Positions 45,382 to 55,801 of a stretch of 64,000 nucleotides of DNA are shown here, in pieces. The first letter of the stretch is position 1. The number at the start of each line of letters is the position of its first letter. The DNA is from Adenophora triphylla var. japonica (lineage: Eukaryota; Streptophyta; Magnoliopsida; Asterales; Campanulaceae). A model generated the notes under the pieces. That model had not been told where the DNA came from. It made no database searches and saw only the letters and a program-made list of their open reading frames with translations. The position numbers and the translations under genes were made by a program. The stretch is from contig JAFEMH010000528.1 of NCBI GenBank assembly GCA_022495995.1, forward strand, positions 283,501 to 347,500, given 5' to 3'.

Positions 45382-46092
45382 CGGGGTGTAAATGGTTCGG
45401 TTTGGTTATGTTCGGAACCTAGCCAATGAAAAATTTCAAACTGAATTGAACCATTAAGAAATTTAAATTGAACCATACCAAATCGGTATAGTTTGATTTG
45501 ATTTGATTTGGTTAAAATCGCAGTTCATACGGTGATTTATACAACAGTTCAAATCACGAATCATATCGCAACTTATTTTCATATTGTTTAAAATTTTTGT
45601 GATCACGGAAGAATAACGAAAGAAAAAATGCGAGTGTTTAAAAGACAAAAGGAAGAGATAGGTCGAACGAAGAAAAACACTTTATAATAGCGATCGTGGA
45701 AATAACTTAGTTAGTTACGTGTCGTAATAAAGATAACAAATGATAACATTAAATTAAATAAAATACAAAATGGGGTTATAATTAGTTTATGTAAATTTTA
45801 ATAAAAATACAAAAATATTAAATAAGATACAAAATATGGGTTAGGATTGATTTATGTAATGTGGTTCAATTTGACGGTTTGGTCAAGCAGTTCGATTTGG
45901 TGCTGATAGTTTCGTCTCAAACCGCGGTTTGGTTTGGTTTGAGAGGGTCAGACCATAAATCAAATCGAATCATTTGATTTGTCAATATTTGAGACAGAAC
46001 CGAACCATTCATACTTGAAAACCAAACCAAACCAAATAGTTTGATTCGATTCGATCTCAGACCGCGATTTGAACTGACCACTTACACCCCTA
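45382..46092. mobile_element. hAT-like non-autonomous element
   Basis: Ends (C)GGGGTGTAAATGG and complement TAGGGGTGTAAGTGG, with flanks GTCAGTTC and ATCTGTTC matching at 6 of 8 positions. Subterminal zones are rich in GGTTTGGTTT/AACCAAACC repeats. No transposase. It lies ~90 bp upstream of the NDUFB2-like start codon. Confidence 0.65.
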
Positions 46093-46599
46093 ATCTGTTC
46101 TGTTGGGGTTCAAGGGTAAATAACCTATTTACTCTCAGGGGTCAAACTATAGTGAAGCTTATTACGACATAGTTTGACCAGGGATGGCAAAAATCAAACT
46201 GAAAATTCTTTCATCTATTCGTCTGTTAAATTTGTCTCAAACTCGCATTGATCTGCCTCTAAGAAAAAGGGTTTGAAGTAGTTTTTCTAAATTCGGTGAA
46301 TTTGGAAGCTTCATTTAACCCGAACCCACATAATATATATATTCTACGTTTCATTACAAAAAGCACAAAAAACTCAGTTTGATATCCCATTACAAAAGTC
46401 ATAATCCCAAAAAGAAAAGTTTTTAGGAATAATTCCATAATGCCCCTCACCCCAAATCATTTTTCATAAAAAAGTTCAGACGAAATTCGAAAGTCTACAC
46501 ATTTATTAGACCCATTACAAAAGGCACAAAAAACTCAGTTTGATATCTCGTCCATGTGTTCTAGGGTCCATGCCCCAAGTTTTTAATATTTGTTTATTT

Positions 46600-46760
46600 A
46601 TTAGACCCATTTGTTATAATAAAATCATCTATTCACTTACTATTTTCTATCTCACTTTCTCTCTCCTCACTTTTCATACTCACAACTTACTGCACTATAC
46701 ACTTTTCTAAATTTTTGTGTAAAATCTATTTTGTGCCTTCTATAATGGGACGAAGGGGTA
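46600..46760. mobile_element. Degraded Stowaway-family MITE
   Basis: Contains CACTTTCTCTCTCC, CATACTCACAAC and ends TAATGGGACGAAGGGG, as in the better-preserved copies. Left boundary unclear. A ~50-bp block around CAAAAAACTCAGTTTGATAT is also duplicated at 46364 and 46530. Confidence 0.5.
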
Positions 46761-46768
46761 TATTTTAA

Positions 46769-47868
46769 GAAAAAATTGCAAAAAAATACCTAAACTGTTG
46801 GGGTTGTGTGGAATTGCCACCTAAACTCTTTTTTTTTGTTGTTGTTGCAAATATGCACCTCACCTATTTTTTTCATTGCATCCAAGGTACTTGAAGCTAA
46901 CGACGTCCATTTCTACATCAGTCCGGCGACCCACCTCAAAAATTTGTCGGCCGACAAACTTATCCTCTTTCTCTCCTCTCCGAAGCCATGCCCTAACCCA
47001 TAAACCCACCCCTAAATATTCAAAACCAAAACGAAAATAGTTTGTATTGGGGCTTTCGGCTTTTGCTTGATTTCACAATTAAAATTGGCTTTTAAGGGTT
47101 AATTTCTAATCTCCGACTCTCTACTCTCTGTTTTTGGAAATGCACAGACAAGAGATGAAAATTACAAGAATTTGTGTGTATTCAAATGACAAATTGGATT
47201 TCTTAAATTTATTTTCAATTTTGATTTATGTAATATTTGGATTGTTAGAGTTGAGTTGAAAATTTTAATGACATTTTTAGAATTGGGAGGATTTGAAATC
47301 GTCGGAATGGCTCGGTGAATTTGCCGAAGATGATAGGATTCAGACAGTTAGGCTAGGGGATGGGATCGACGCTGGGTTGAAGGGATACTTATTTATTTTT
47401 TAGACCTTGAAGACTCCCCCAAGGATTTGAAATTATATGAGGGTATGGGCTGCGATGGCGACTGTGACAGAGAAGGAGGTGGATACGATGATGACGTTGA
47501 CGAAGTAGGAGGTGGCTGGGTTGAGGATTGGGAGAAAGGAGATGAGTTGGGGGTATGAGAGTTATTTGTAAATTAATATTTTAATTTTAGACCTTGTAAA
47601 TTAGTTTGTTCAACTTTTTAATATTACATTTAAATTTTTAATTTTGATCATTTTAACTTGAGTGAGATTTTCTATTGTACCCATTAAAATTAGGTCACAT
47701 GCGATGCACATGCTCATATAACTGGTATAAATTGGATTTCGTTAGCCCCTAGTACCTTGGATGCAACAAAAAAATAGGTGAGGTGCATATTTGCAAAAAA
47801 AAAAAAAGAGCTTAGCCGACAAATCCACACAACCCAAACAGTTTGGGTACTTATTTTTACAATTTTTC
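46769..47868. mobile_element. Long-TIR (Mutator-like) element, possible host fragment inside
   Basis: Inverted repeats of ~130 bp (46769-46900 and 47735-47868) share GGGTTGTGTGGA, GCAAATATGCACCTCACCTA and GCATCCAAGGTACT. Flanks TATTTTAA and TATTTTTAA are an imperfect duplication. The ~830-bp interior has no transposase; GAGGATTTGAAATCGTCGG and nearby sequence look gene-like but I cannot name a source. A degenerate hairpin ending ACTGG/T at 47725 resembles a Helitron 3' end. Confidence 0.65.
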
Positions 47869-48057
47869 CTATTTTTAAAATAAAATTCTAAATATTAATA
47901 ATATTTATATATTATTCATATTAATTTTATATGAGTTTGCTTGGAGTGGATGAAAGTTTGGCGTTGAAGAGGCCGGAGTGGAGGGCAAAAATCCATGTGG
48001 GGGTTGATTTATTTTATTTTATTTTTAATTTTATTTTTATTATTTTTTTTATTATTA

Positions 48058-48061
<4 letters not shown>

Positions 48062-48094
<33 letters not shown>

Positions 48095-48112
48095 TATTAT
48101 TTTTTGTTTTTT
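48062..48112. repeat. AT/T-rich simple repeat
   Basis: (TA)n at 48064-48091 followed by T-rich runs. Confidence 0.8.
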
Positions 48113-48147
48113 TTTTTCAACAACCTTTTTACACGATGACATATGAG

Positions 48148-48189
48148 GATTCATGTTAGCCGACCCCAAATTATTTTGGGACTAAGGCT

Positions 48190-48227
<38 letters not shown>

Positions 48228-48228
48228 A
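48148..48228 (+). mobile_element. Au-SINE/RTE-type 3' end with long (TTG)n tail
   Basis: ATTCATGTTAGCCGACCCC, then TTTTGGGACTAAGGC and about eleven TTG repeats. Upstream at 47938-48000 a frame with ALKRPEWRAKIHV is reminiscent of the C-terminal end of RTE LINEs, whose 3' ends such SINEs share. Confidence 0.65.
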
Positions 48229-49016
48229 TGGTTTTTATTTTTATAAATCATATTGTAGGTCTCTACATTTATAAAAGGAAAAAATAACATTATATAATGA
48301 AAATATTAATAATTCTTACAACTTTTATCTTATACAGTCAGGGCTGAGCGGGTTCAGGATTTGTTCTAACCGGGGGAGGGCGGGTTCGGGTTTCCATGGT
48401 TTTTAATAAGAGCGGGTTTGAGAAAAGCCAAACTCATCCCAAACCTGTTATGTTGCCATCCTAGTTTGACGTAGCTTTTGGTTTTTCAAAAATTCTTTAT
48501 CAATTTTGAAAAAAAAATATTTATTATAATATGTTTGCGAGAGACTAATTGGGTTGGAGAGAATGTAAGGGCTCACATAGTGCGGACAAATGCAAATAAA
48601 GAAGCTAGTCAATGGTAGTGGTAAGGGTAGTGGGATTCGTTTTGAAACTTGAACCATTGGCTATCTAATGAGGAGATCGATGGAAGTAGTTGAGGTTACG
48701 AGGAAGATTCACATAACATGACTTCGAGAGCATTTATGGTGATTTCGACGTTAGGGAGATGAATGAAGCATGTAATGGTATCTTGTATTTTGCGATGACA
48801 TATAACTTGAATATAATAAACACTTGATTTAAGAAAATACAATCTCATTTGGTAACATATAGGAGTGGAGGTGGTGCAAGTCACGTTGACTTTTTTTATA
48901 GTGAGAAATGCTTGTAGAAAGTTATACGGATTGTAAGGTGATATCAAGAGGAAAATCAACATAAATTTTTTGGCTAATATGGCCGCTACTAGTACTTGAT
49001 TTGGTAGCATGGATAT

Positions 49017-49976
49017 CGAAATAGATTTGACTTATACTAAGATGGAGAATATCACAATAAAGATATTGAAGGAGATCTTAAGATAATCTAAGGGAGGCAT
49101 GCCACCCGATAAAGATACATCTTGGTGGAGCGATAAAGTGCGATAGTGATAAAGAGTAAACGAGAATGCTATAAATTATTGGGGAACGATAGGAGCAATA
49201 AGAACTATTAGAAGTATAAATAGACTAGAAAAGAAGCATAAAACGCGGTGCGAGAAGCAAGAATAAAGGTGAATCAGAAGCTTTAAGCAAGGTTGGATTC
49301 TAAAGAATGAGAAAAGGACATTATCGACTTGCGCCTATGCGGGATAAGAAAACACATGATAATGAAGGATGTAAACTAAAGATTTTTATTGGAGATAAGG
49401 AGATAAAACATATATACATGTCGTACTTTGATACCTTGTTAAATGGATCAAGAGCAAGATATTGTAGATTATACATTCATTCATTTGAGCACGGTTAATT
49501 GAGAATTTATGCGGAGAATCCAAAAGGATGAAGTAAAAATTGCATTAAAATATGTGATTGAAGAAAGGTATAGAGCCTGATGGCTTTCCAATTGAGGTTT
49601 GAAGATGTTTTAGGGAGAAAGGAATCAAATGACTAACACTAACGACACTATTCTACATGGTATGGAGAAGTAACACAATGCTTTTTGAATGGAGAAAAAG
49701 TACTTTGAGACATTTGTATAAGAACAAAAATAATGTCCAATTGTGCCAACTATAAGGGAGTCAAACTAATGAGTCATACTATAGAACTGTGGGAATGAGT
49801 GATTGAACAAAGGTTAAGTAGAAGGTGAAGATATTGGAGAGCCGATTTGGATGTATGCCCGAAAGATCGACTATGGACGCAATCTATATTATGAGACAAA
49901 CTATGGAGAACTACCATGATAAAAATAAGGATTTACATATGATTTTCATTAATTTGGAGAATTTGTATGATAAAAT
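49017..49976 (+). pseudogene. RTE-type LINE, 5' part before copia 1 insertion
   Basis: Degenerate plus-strand coding with stops and frameshifts. It contains GGMPPDKDTSWWSDKV, then RLAPMRDKKTHD, a Y-rich SYFDTLLNG segment, NCANYKGVKLMSHT, RFGCMPERSTMDAIY and DLHMIFINLENLYDK. These are the endonuclease-RT linker and first RT motifs of plant RTE LINEs. The frame stops exactly at the copia 1 LTR and resumes at 62665. The region 48230-49016 upstream is AT-rich and may be further decayed LINE; I see nothing firm in it. Confidence 0.8.
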
Positions 49977-50915
49977 TGTTGGAATTTGGTTTCAAATATT
50001 GGGTTTGACCAATCTTTGACCAAAAATTAAATGTAATTTCATTTTATGTAAATGAAATAAATTGCATATTTGTAATCTACATTTGGAGTAGATTAATGTG
50101 ATGTATTTGTTTTCTCAAAACCAAATTGTGGTGAATGAGAAATTAATGCTCAAAATATGCAATTGGAAATGGATTTATGAAGATTTTTGTAAATGTGGAA
50201 AGACATATACCACATTGCCTAAAAAGCACATTGTAGAAGAGTTTTTAAACTCATTTACTTCAAAGAGGCAACAATCAAGTGATATCCTCCTACCAGGTGG
50301 GGCGTGCCGTGTGCTGGGCGAATAGGTGCTTGGGGCGGATCGGATCTGTTTCCATTCGTGTATGGGCACAAATCTGGTGACAGTTGGAGTGGTTAGGGTG
50401 ATGCACCCGTTAACACTGGATATCGGCCGATTCACTGAATCTGGTTCATCGAGATCAGGTGTGATCCGACGGCCAGGATTCATCCGATCTGAATTGTGCA
50501 TATTCCCTAAAAAGCATCACAACTCTTGGAAAATTATAAAAGGACCCCCCCCCCCCAGATTTGACAATTTCATTGAAATTCAGTCATCAAGCATTCAATA
50601 GCAATTTAAAGAGAGAGCATATTTAAGAATAAATCCCTTTCAAGTTTAGAAGTTCCAAATATTCAAATTTGTTCGCAGAAAATGTTAATTTGAAGTGCTC
50701 ATATTAACGACATTTAAAGTCGTTGCATATTACGAGAAGATTGTTAGTAATCGTTAGCATCAGTGCGAGGCAATTACTTCTAACGAAGATTGTGTCCAAG
50801 TCAAAACTCGACTTTCCGCATTTCAGTTTTATTTATTTATTTATTTGGGTTTTATTTATTTTAAGTTAATTATTTAAGAAAGTCTTTTCGAATTTCCGTT
50901 ATATTTTTCCTAACA
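49977..50915 (+). repeat. Copia 1 5' LTR
   Basis: 939 bp from TGTTGGAATTTGG to TTTTCCTAACA. It matches 61727-62664 with clearly more differences than the copia 2 LTR pair, plus extra GGGCGTGCC-type sequence at 50296-50340. No tRNA-Met-type binding site (TGGTATCAGAGC) follows it. Confidence 0.85.
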
Positions 50916-50948
50916 AACGTAAGAATTAATCTACATTTTCTTAAGGAA

Positions 50949-51430
50949 ATGACAACTGAAAGCAAAACCTCTCAGTCATCCGGGGCTACACCCCGTCAAC
51001 AGTCAACTGCAATGAACCATATTGTTGCACATGCTCCTGCTTCGACTTATCCAGAACTTGGGAAGGAACTAACGAAGTTCGAATGGGTGGACTTCAAAAG
51101 TTGGCAACAAAAGTTGTTGTACTCTTTGACCACCCTAAGTTTGAAGAAGTTCTTGGAAGAGGACAACCCTGCTATTCAGGATGATGATCCTGATCCGTAA
51201 AGGCGGTTAGCCAAAGAGGCATGAGCACGACAATCTCATATGTAAAATGTACATATTGAGTGGGCTAAATGATGCCCTTTACCGAGAGCACTGTCTCGTG
51301 GAGGCAGCCAAGGAGTTGTGGAACTCTTTGGAATGGGTTGTTAATGTTCAAGAGACCGGCTCCAGAAATCAAGTTAATGTCATTGAAAGGAGAGCTTTTC
51401 ATCATCGACCCCTATCAATGGAAGGAGGGT
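50949..51430 (+). pseudogene. Copia 1 gag remnant
   Basis: ATG at 50949 opens a gag-like frame with FEWVDFKSWQQKLLYSLTTL, parallel to the gag of copia 2. It stops at 51200, and a degraded VEAAKELWNSLE segment follows near 51300. The rest of gag, the zinc knuckle and protease are missing, so there is an internal deletion before 51430. Confidence 0.75.
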
Positions 51431-51434
51431 ATAC

Positions 51435-53217
51435 ATGGGAAACTCTGCTACTTCCAATATCATAGGACTTGGAAAGGTTATGCTGAAAATGACTTTCGAC
51501 GAACTGGCGCTCGTGAATGTGCTGCATGTCCCATACATTCGCAAGAACCTTGTGTCAGGATCCTTATTGAGCAATGCTGGTTTTAGACTAGTATTTGAAA
51601 ATAAGAAGTTTGCAATGACAAAAGGTAGTCAATTCATTGGAAATGGGAACCTTGATAAATGTCTTTTCAAAATGAATGTAATGAATGTTATCCGCCCTGA
51701 AGCGAAGAATAAAAGTGTTTCAAATGTTTACTTGTTGGAGAGTCCTAATTTATGGCAAGAATTAATTCCTATGAATAAATTCGATTCGATTGACAAGTGT
51801 GAAATTTGCGTTGAAGCAAAAATGACTAAGTCATCATTTCCCTCAGTAATAAGAAACACGACACCTCTTGAATTAGTTCACATAGATATATGTGATCTAA
51901 AGTATGTGCAAACTCGAGGTGGAAAAAAGTATTTCATTACTTTTATAGACGATTGCACAAGATATTGCTATATATATCATTTGAAAAGTAAAGATGAAGC
52001 CTTGGGGGCTTTCCAGACTTATAAGAATGAAGTTGAGAATCAACTTATTGTAAAGATTAAGAAGATTTGAAGCGATAGAGGAGGAGAATATGTAGCGTTG
52101 TTTGAAGATATATGTTGGGAATCTGGCATTATTTATCAAACGACGGCTCCGTATACGCCTCAATCTAACGGAGTAGCTGAACGCAAGAATCGTACTCTTA
52201 AGGAGATGATGAATGCAATGTTAATAAGCTCTGGCTTACCTGACATCTTGTGGGGGAATGCCATACTCTCATCCAACTATATTCTTAATAAGATACCTAA
52301 GAATGGAATTGATAAGACTCCTTACAATTTATGGCATGATCGTAAGCCGTGTTATAAATACCTTAAAATGTGGAGGTGTCTAGCTAATGTTGAAGTACCT
52401 AAACCAAATCAAGTCAAGATCGGTACAAAGACTAATGACTGCATTTTCATTGGATATGCAAGCAATAACAATGCCTATCGGTTTATAGTGCACAAGTCGA
52501 ACATTCCTGATATGAATGAAAAAATAACGATAGAATCAAGGAATGCGTCATTATTTGAGAATATCTTTCCTGCAAAGGAAAAGAAAGATTCAAGTTCAAA
52601 GATTCAAGTTCTAATAAAAGAACTTATGAAGCTACAAATGGTCCATCTAAAGAAGAAGATGAAAGACCTATATGTAGTAAGAGGACAAGAGTGGAAAAGT
52701 CTTTTGGTCCTGATTTTCTATCTTATATATTAGAAAACAAACCAACTACTGTTAAAGAAGCTTTATCTAGTCCGGATAGTCTGTTCTAGAAAGAAGCAAT
52801 TAACAATGAAATATAGTCAATTATGATAATAATACTTGGGAGTTGGTTGATCTCCCTACAGGATACAAACCGCTGGATTGCAAGTGGATCATTAAAATGA
52901 AGTATAAGTCAGATGGATCTATAGATAAGTACAAAACCCGACTGGTAGCCAAATGGCTTAGACAAAAAGTGGGATACAATTTCTTCGATACATATTCCCC
53001 TGTCACAAGGATCACATCCATATGTGTTCTCATAGAAATTGTTGCAGTGCATAACCTTGAGATATATCAAATGGATGTGAAAACAACTTTCTTGAATAAA
53101 GAGCTAGATATAGAAATTTACATGGAACAACCTAAAGGGTTTATAGTTCCTGGTAAATAACAAAAGGCGTGTAAACTTGTAAAGCCATTGTATGGACTAA
53201 AACAAACACCTAAACTG
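51435..53217 (+). pseudogene. Copia 1 integrase and reverse-transcriptase remnant
   Basis: 51435-52070 covers the pre-integrase and start of integrase (VHIDICDLKYVQTRGG, FIDDCTRY). 52098-52733 covers the integrase middle and end ([20 protein letters not shown]). 52843-53160 begins the copia RT (WIIKMKYKSDGSIDKYKTRL, QMDVKTTFLN). Stops at about 52068, 52735, 52815 and 53158 break it. The sequence switches to unrelated DNA at 53218 just after LYGLKQTPK. Confidence 0.8.
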
Positions 53218-53388
53218 TAGGGACCCATTGCTCCACATTCTATGCACTTGCCCTGTTTACTTCAACATTTGTCTTATGTATGCCCAATTTTCTTGCAAAA
53301 TTTGCAAACAACCCCATACTGACCTGATACTGGATGTGCCATAGGAATTGTAACATGTCCCCCTCGAAAACTCCCTGGGGCTGAAAAC

Positions 53389-54402
53389 TAGGGGTGTGCG
53401 CGGGCCTAAAGCCCGCGGGCTTTGACAAAGCCCGGTATGAGCCCATTTAGTTGCGGGCTTCAATTTCAAGAGCCCAATATAGCGGGCTTCATGCGGGATC
53501 AAATTAGCGGGCTTTTGCGGGCTTTAAACGGGCATTGAGCGGGCTCGGGCTTGACGGGCCCAAATTTAAAATTACAAATTTCAACTTCAAAATCAAAAGA
53601 ATTGCCATAAAGTTAACAATTTAATGAAAAAAAAGAAGAGATTTTTAGGAACCACATGGGATTACTCATCTGCAAGTAGCTTTGCGCCATACTATATCTG
53701 TGTTTACTTAAAAAGGTTTTAAGTTTAGATATTTTCAATTGCCGTAAGATGGACACAAAATTGAAGATGTTTATGCTCTTTCTAGTTTCTAGTTTCTTCT
53801 TCCTTACTTCCCTTTTGTTTCCATAACTTATTTAATGATCGAAATATTTTCCCTCTTTTCATCCTAATTCACTTTTTCTTTGGGAACAAACTCAGAAGCT
53901 TATGTATAAGGCCAGGAGAGTTTTTAATTAATATCAATCCAATATGGTTCCCCTCGAATGACTCTTACACAACATATTAACTTGCAGAAAAATGGCAACC
54001 CATTGTTCTAGTTGGCACGTAAGTCATCCTTATGCAAAGACATTTTTGATCTCTTAAAACCTTTTTATGTAAACAGAGATACAGTATGGCGCAGAGCTAC
54101 TTGCAGATGAGTAATCCCATGTGGTTCCTAAAAATCTCTTTTTTTTTTCATTAAATGACATGTATGAATGGAGAATATATTGTGGCACTGTGTGGTAAGT
54201 AATTCAGTAAATGCCTAAATGGGTTTTTGAGTCTTTTGAAGGATGCGGGCTGGGCCGGGCCTAACGGGCCGAAAAACTATAAGAGCCCGATCTCAGCCCA
54301 ACCCTGCGGGCCTTCAAGTATTCAAGCCCAGCAAGGTTGAAAACCTTGCGGGCGTGGGCCTTGCGGGCTTTACGGGCCGATGAGCGGGTTTGCACACCCC
54401 TA
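53389..54402. mobile_element. Foldback hAT-type MITE in gypsy gag
   Basis: 1014 bp with perfect 11-bp TIRs TAGGGGTGTGC and perfect 8-bp target duplication CTGAAAAC (53381-53388, 54403-54410). Subterminal zones repeat GCGGGCTT and GGGCC-type motifs. An internal inverted repeat of ~95 bp (53612-53710 against 54072-54160) can form a large hairpin. No ORF. Confidence 0.9.
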
Positions 54403-54626
54403 CTGAAAACCTTGGTTGTCCTCTGTTTTGTCCTGAACCTTGTCCTTGATACCTTTGCTTGCTTCCACCACCACTTTCCGGTCTTCCACGATGTTCCTCG
54501 ATATCATTCTCAATTCCGTAGGCCCTATTCACGGCTGCCTGATAATCTGGGAAGTCGTGTGTCAACAACTGCTTCCTGAATTCGAGTCTCAAACCTTTCA
54601 CAAAATGATAAATTCTCCTTTCTTCA

Positions 54627-55731
54627 TGTTGGAAAAAAGTGTGTTTTGAAGGAAATAATGAGTTATTTTCTTAATTTGTTATTTGTTAAAATGACAAATT
54701 GATTGTTGGATTGTGTTCTACTCCATGAGTACATTGAAATCATATATTCATTTGTTCAAAATGGTTGAGAAATGAATGAGATATGAAGGCTCAAAGTTAA
54801 TGGGTTGGAATGGGTAAAATGTGGTTATCCCACATTGGAAAAAGATGAAAAAGTGGCTAAGTTTAAATACTCCTACACTTTGGTAGGGAGTAAGATTGTG
54901 GTACATAGAGGCTCTCTCTCGCGCACAGGTGCGCAGGGGGGGGAGCAAATCATGGACCGAAATAGGCTTCGGACCAGCGAACTCATGTGCATGCGCGTCC
55001 TGCGGACACGAATGTAGCTCCGAAATAGCCTGTCCGCGCGAGCCCACTTTTTGCAATTTTTTTTTTCAAAACTTGACCCAATGTTTCTGGTGGTGAGGCG
55101 GGCGCCTGGACCTGGGTGAAGCGGCCGCCTCAAGGACAGAAGGTGCAGCCCTATCGAGCCTCTCTGAGGCGGGCGCCTGGCCAAGCCCGAGGCGGGCGCC
55201 TCAGCAGCAGCTGTTGGTTCCCAGAAACTGCTCAGCTCCTGTAACTGCCGAAATTAATTGCTAATTTATTTTAATAAATTGCAATATTGATTATCGAAAT
55301 TAAAACCAGGTTTTAATGGTTTGGCAGTTTTTGATCCATGGAGATGTATATAAATAGAACACAACAACAAAGGGAAAATACACAGATTTTCCAAATTCTC
55401 TCCACCATCAGATTTGTTGCATATTGAAATTCTTTCCCTTGGCCTCCTGCATAAATCATTGTGGTGATAACGTCCAAGCATCTGACTTCAATTCGCCGGA
55501 GGTCTAATTGTGCAACCACCGTCCGGTTACTCCGTTTCATCCTGGGAGACAAGCGTTCCATAACAACTCAAGCACAACGTGGTGAGGGGGCGTAATTTGT
55601 CTTAAGGAGAGTGTGATTTCACACGACTCGGACAGCGACAAATCTTTTCTTCTCTTCTCTTGTATTTTCTATTTCTGTTTTAAATTAGTTTCTATATTTC
55701 CAGCTGAGATTTTGTAATAGTTATTCCAACA
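54627..55731 (+). repeat. Copia 2 5' LTR
   Basis: 1105 bp, TGTTGG...CCAACA. TATA-like TATATAAATA at 55347-55356. Three copies of AGGCGGGCGCCT (55096, 55167, 55190) and a variant GCGGCCGCCTC lie upstream of it. The bases after the LTR (ATCTTAAGAC) are not a standard initiator-tRNA binding site. Confidence 0.95.
55347..55356 (+). promoter_or_regulatory. Copia 2 LTR TATA box
   Basis: TATATAAATA in a region of otherwise ordinary composition, ~385 bp before the LTR end; the same motif is at 61120-61129 in the 3' LTR. Confidence 0.6.
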
Positions 55732-55801
55732 ATCTTAAGACAAATTAGTTGGAAGGAAAACTATTTAAAACAGTGAACTAAACTTGTTTGTTTTGTTTCA
55801 G

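Noticed and set aside
54748..55561. Several 60-103 codon frames in the copia 2 LTRs
   Set aside because: They are shadow frames in LTR sequence, duplicated exactly in the other LTR (60581-61334).
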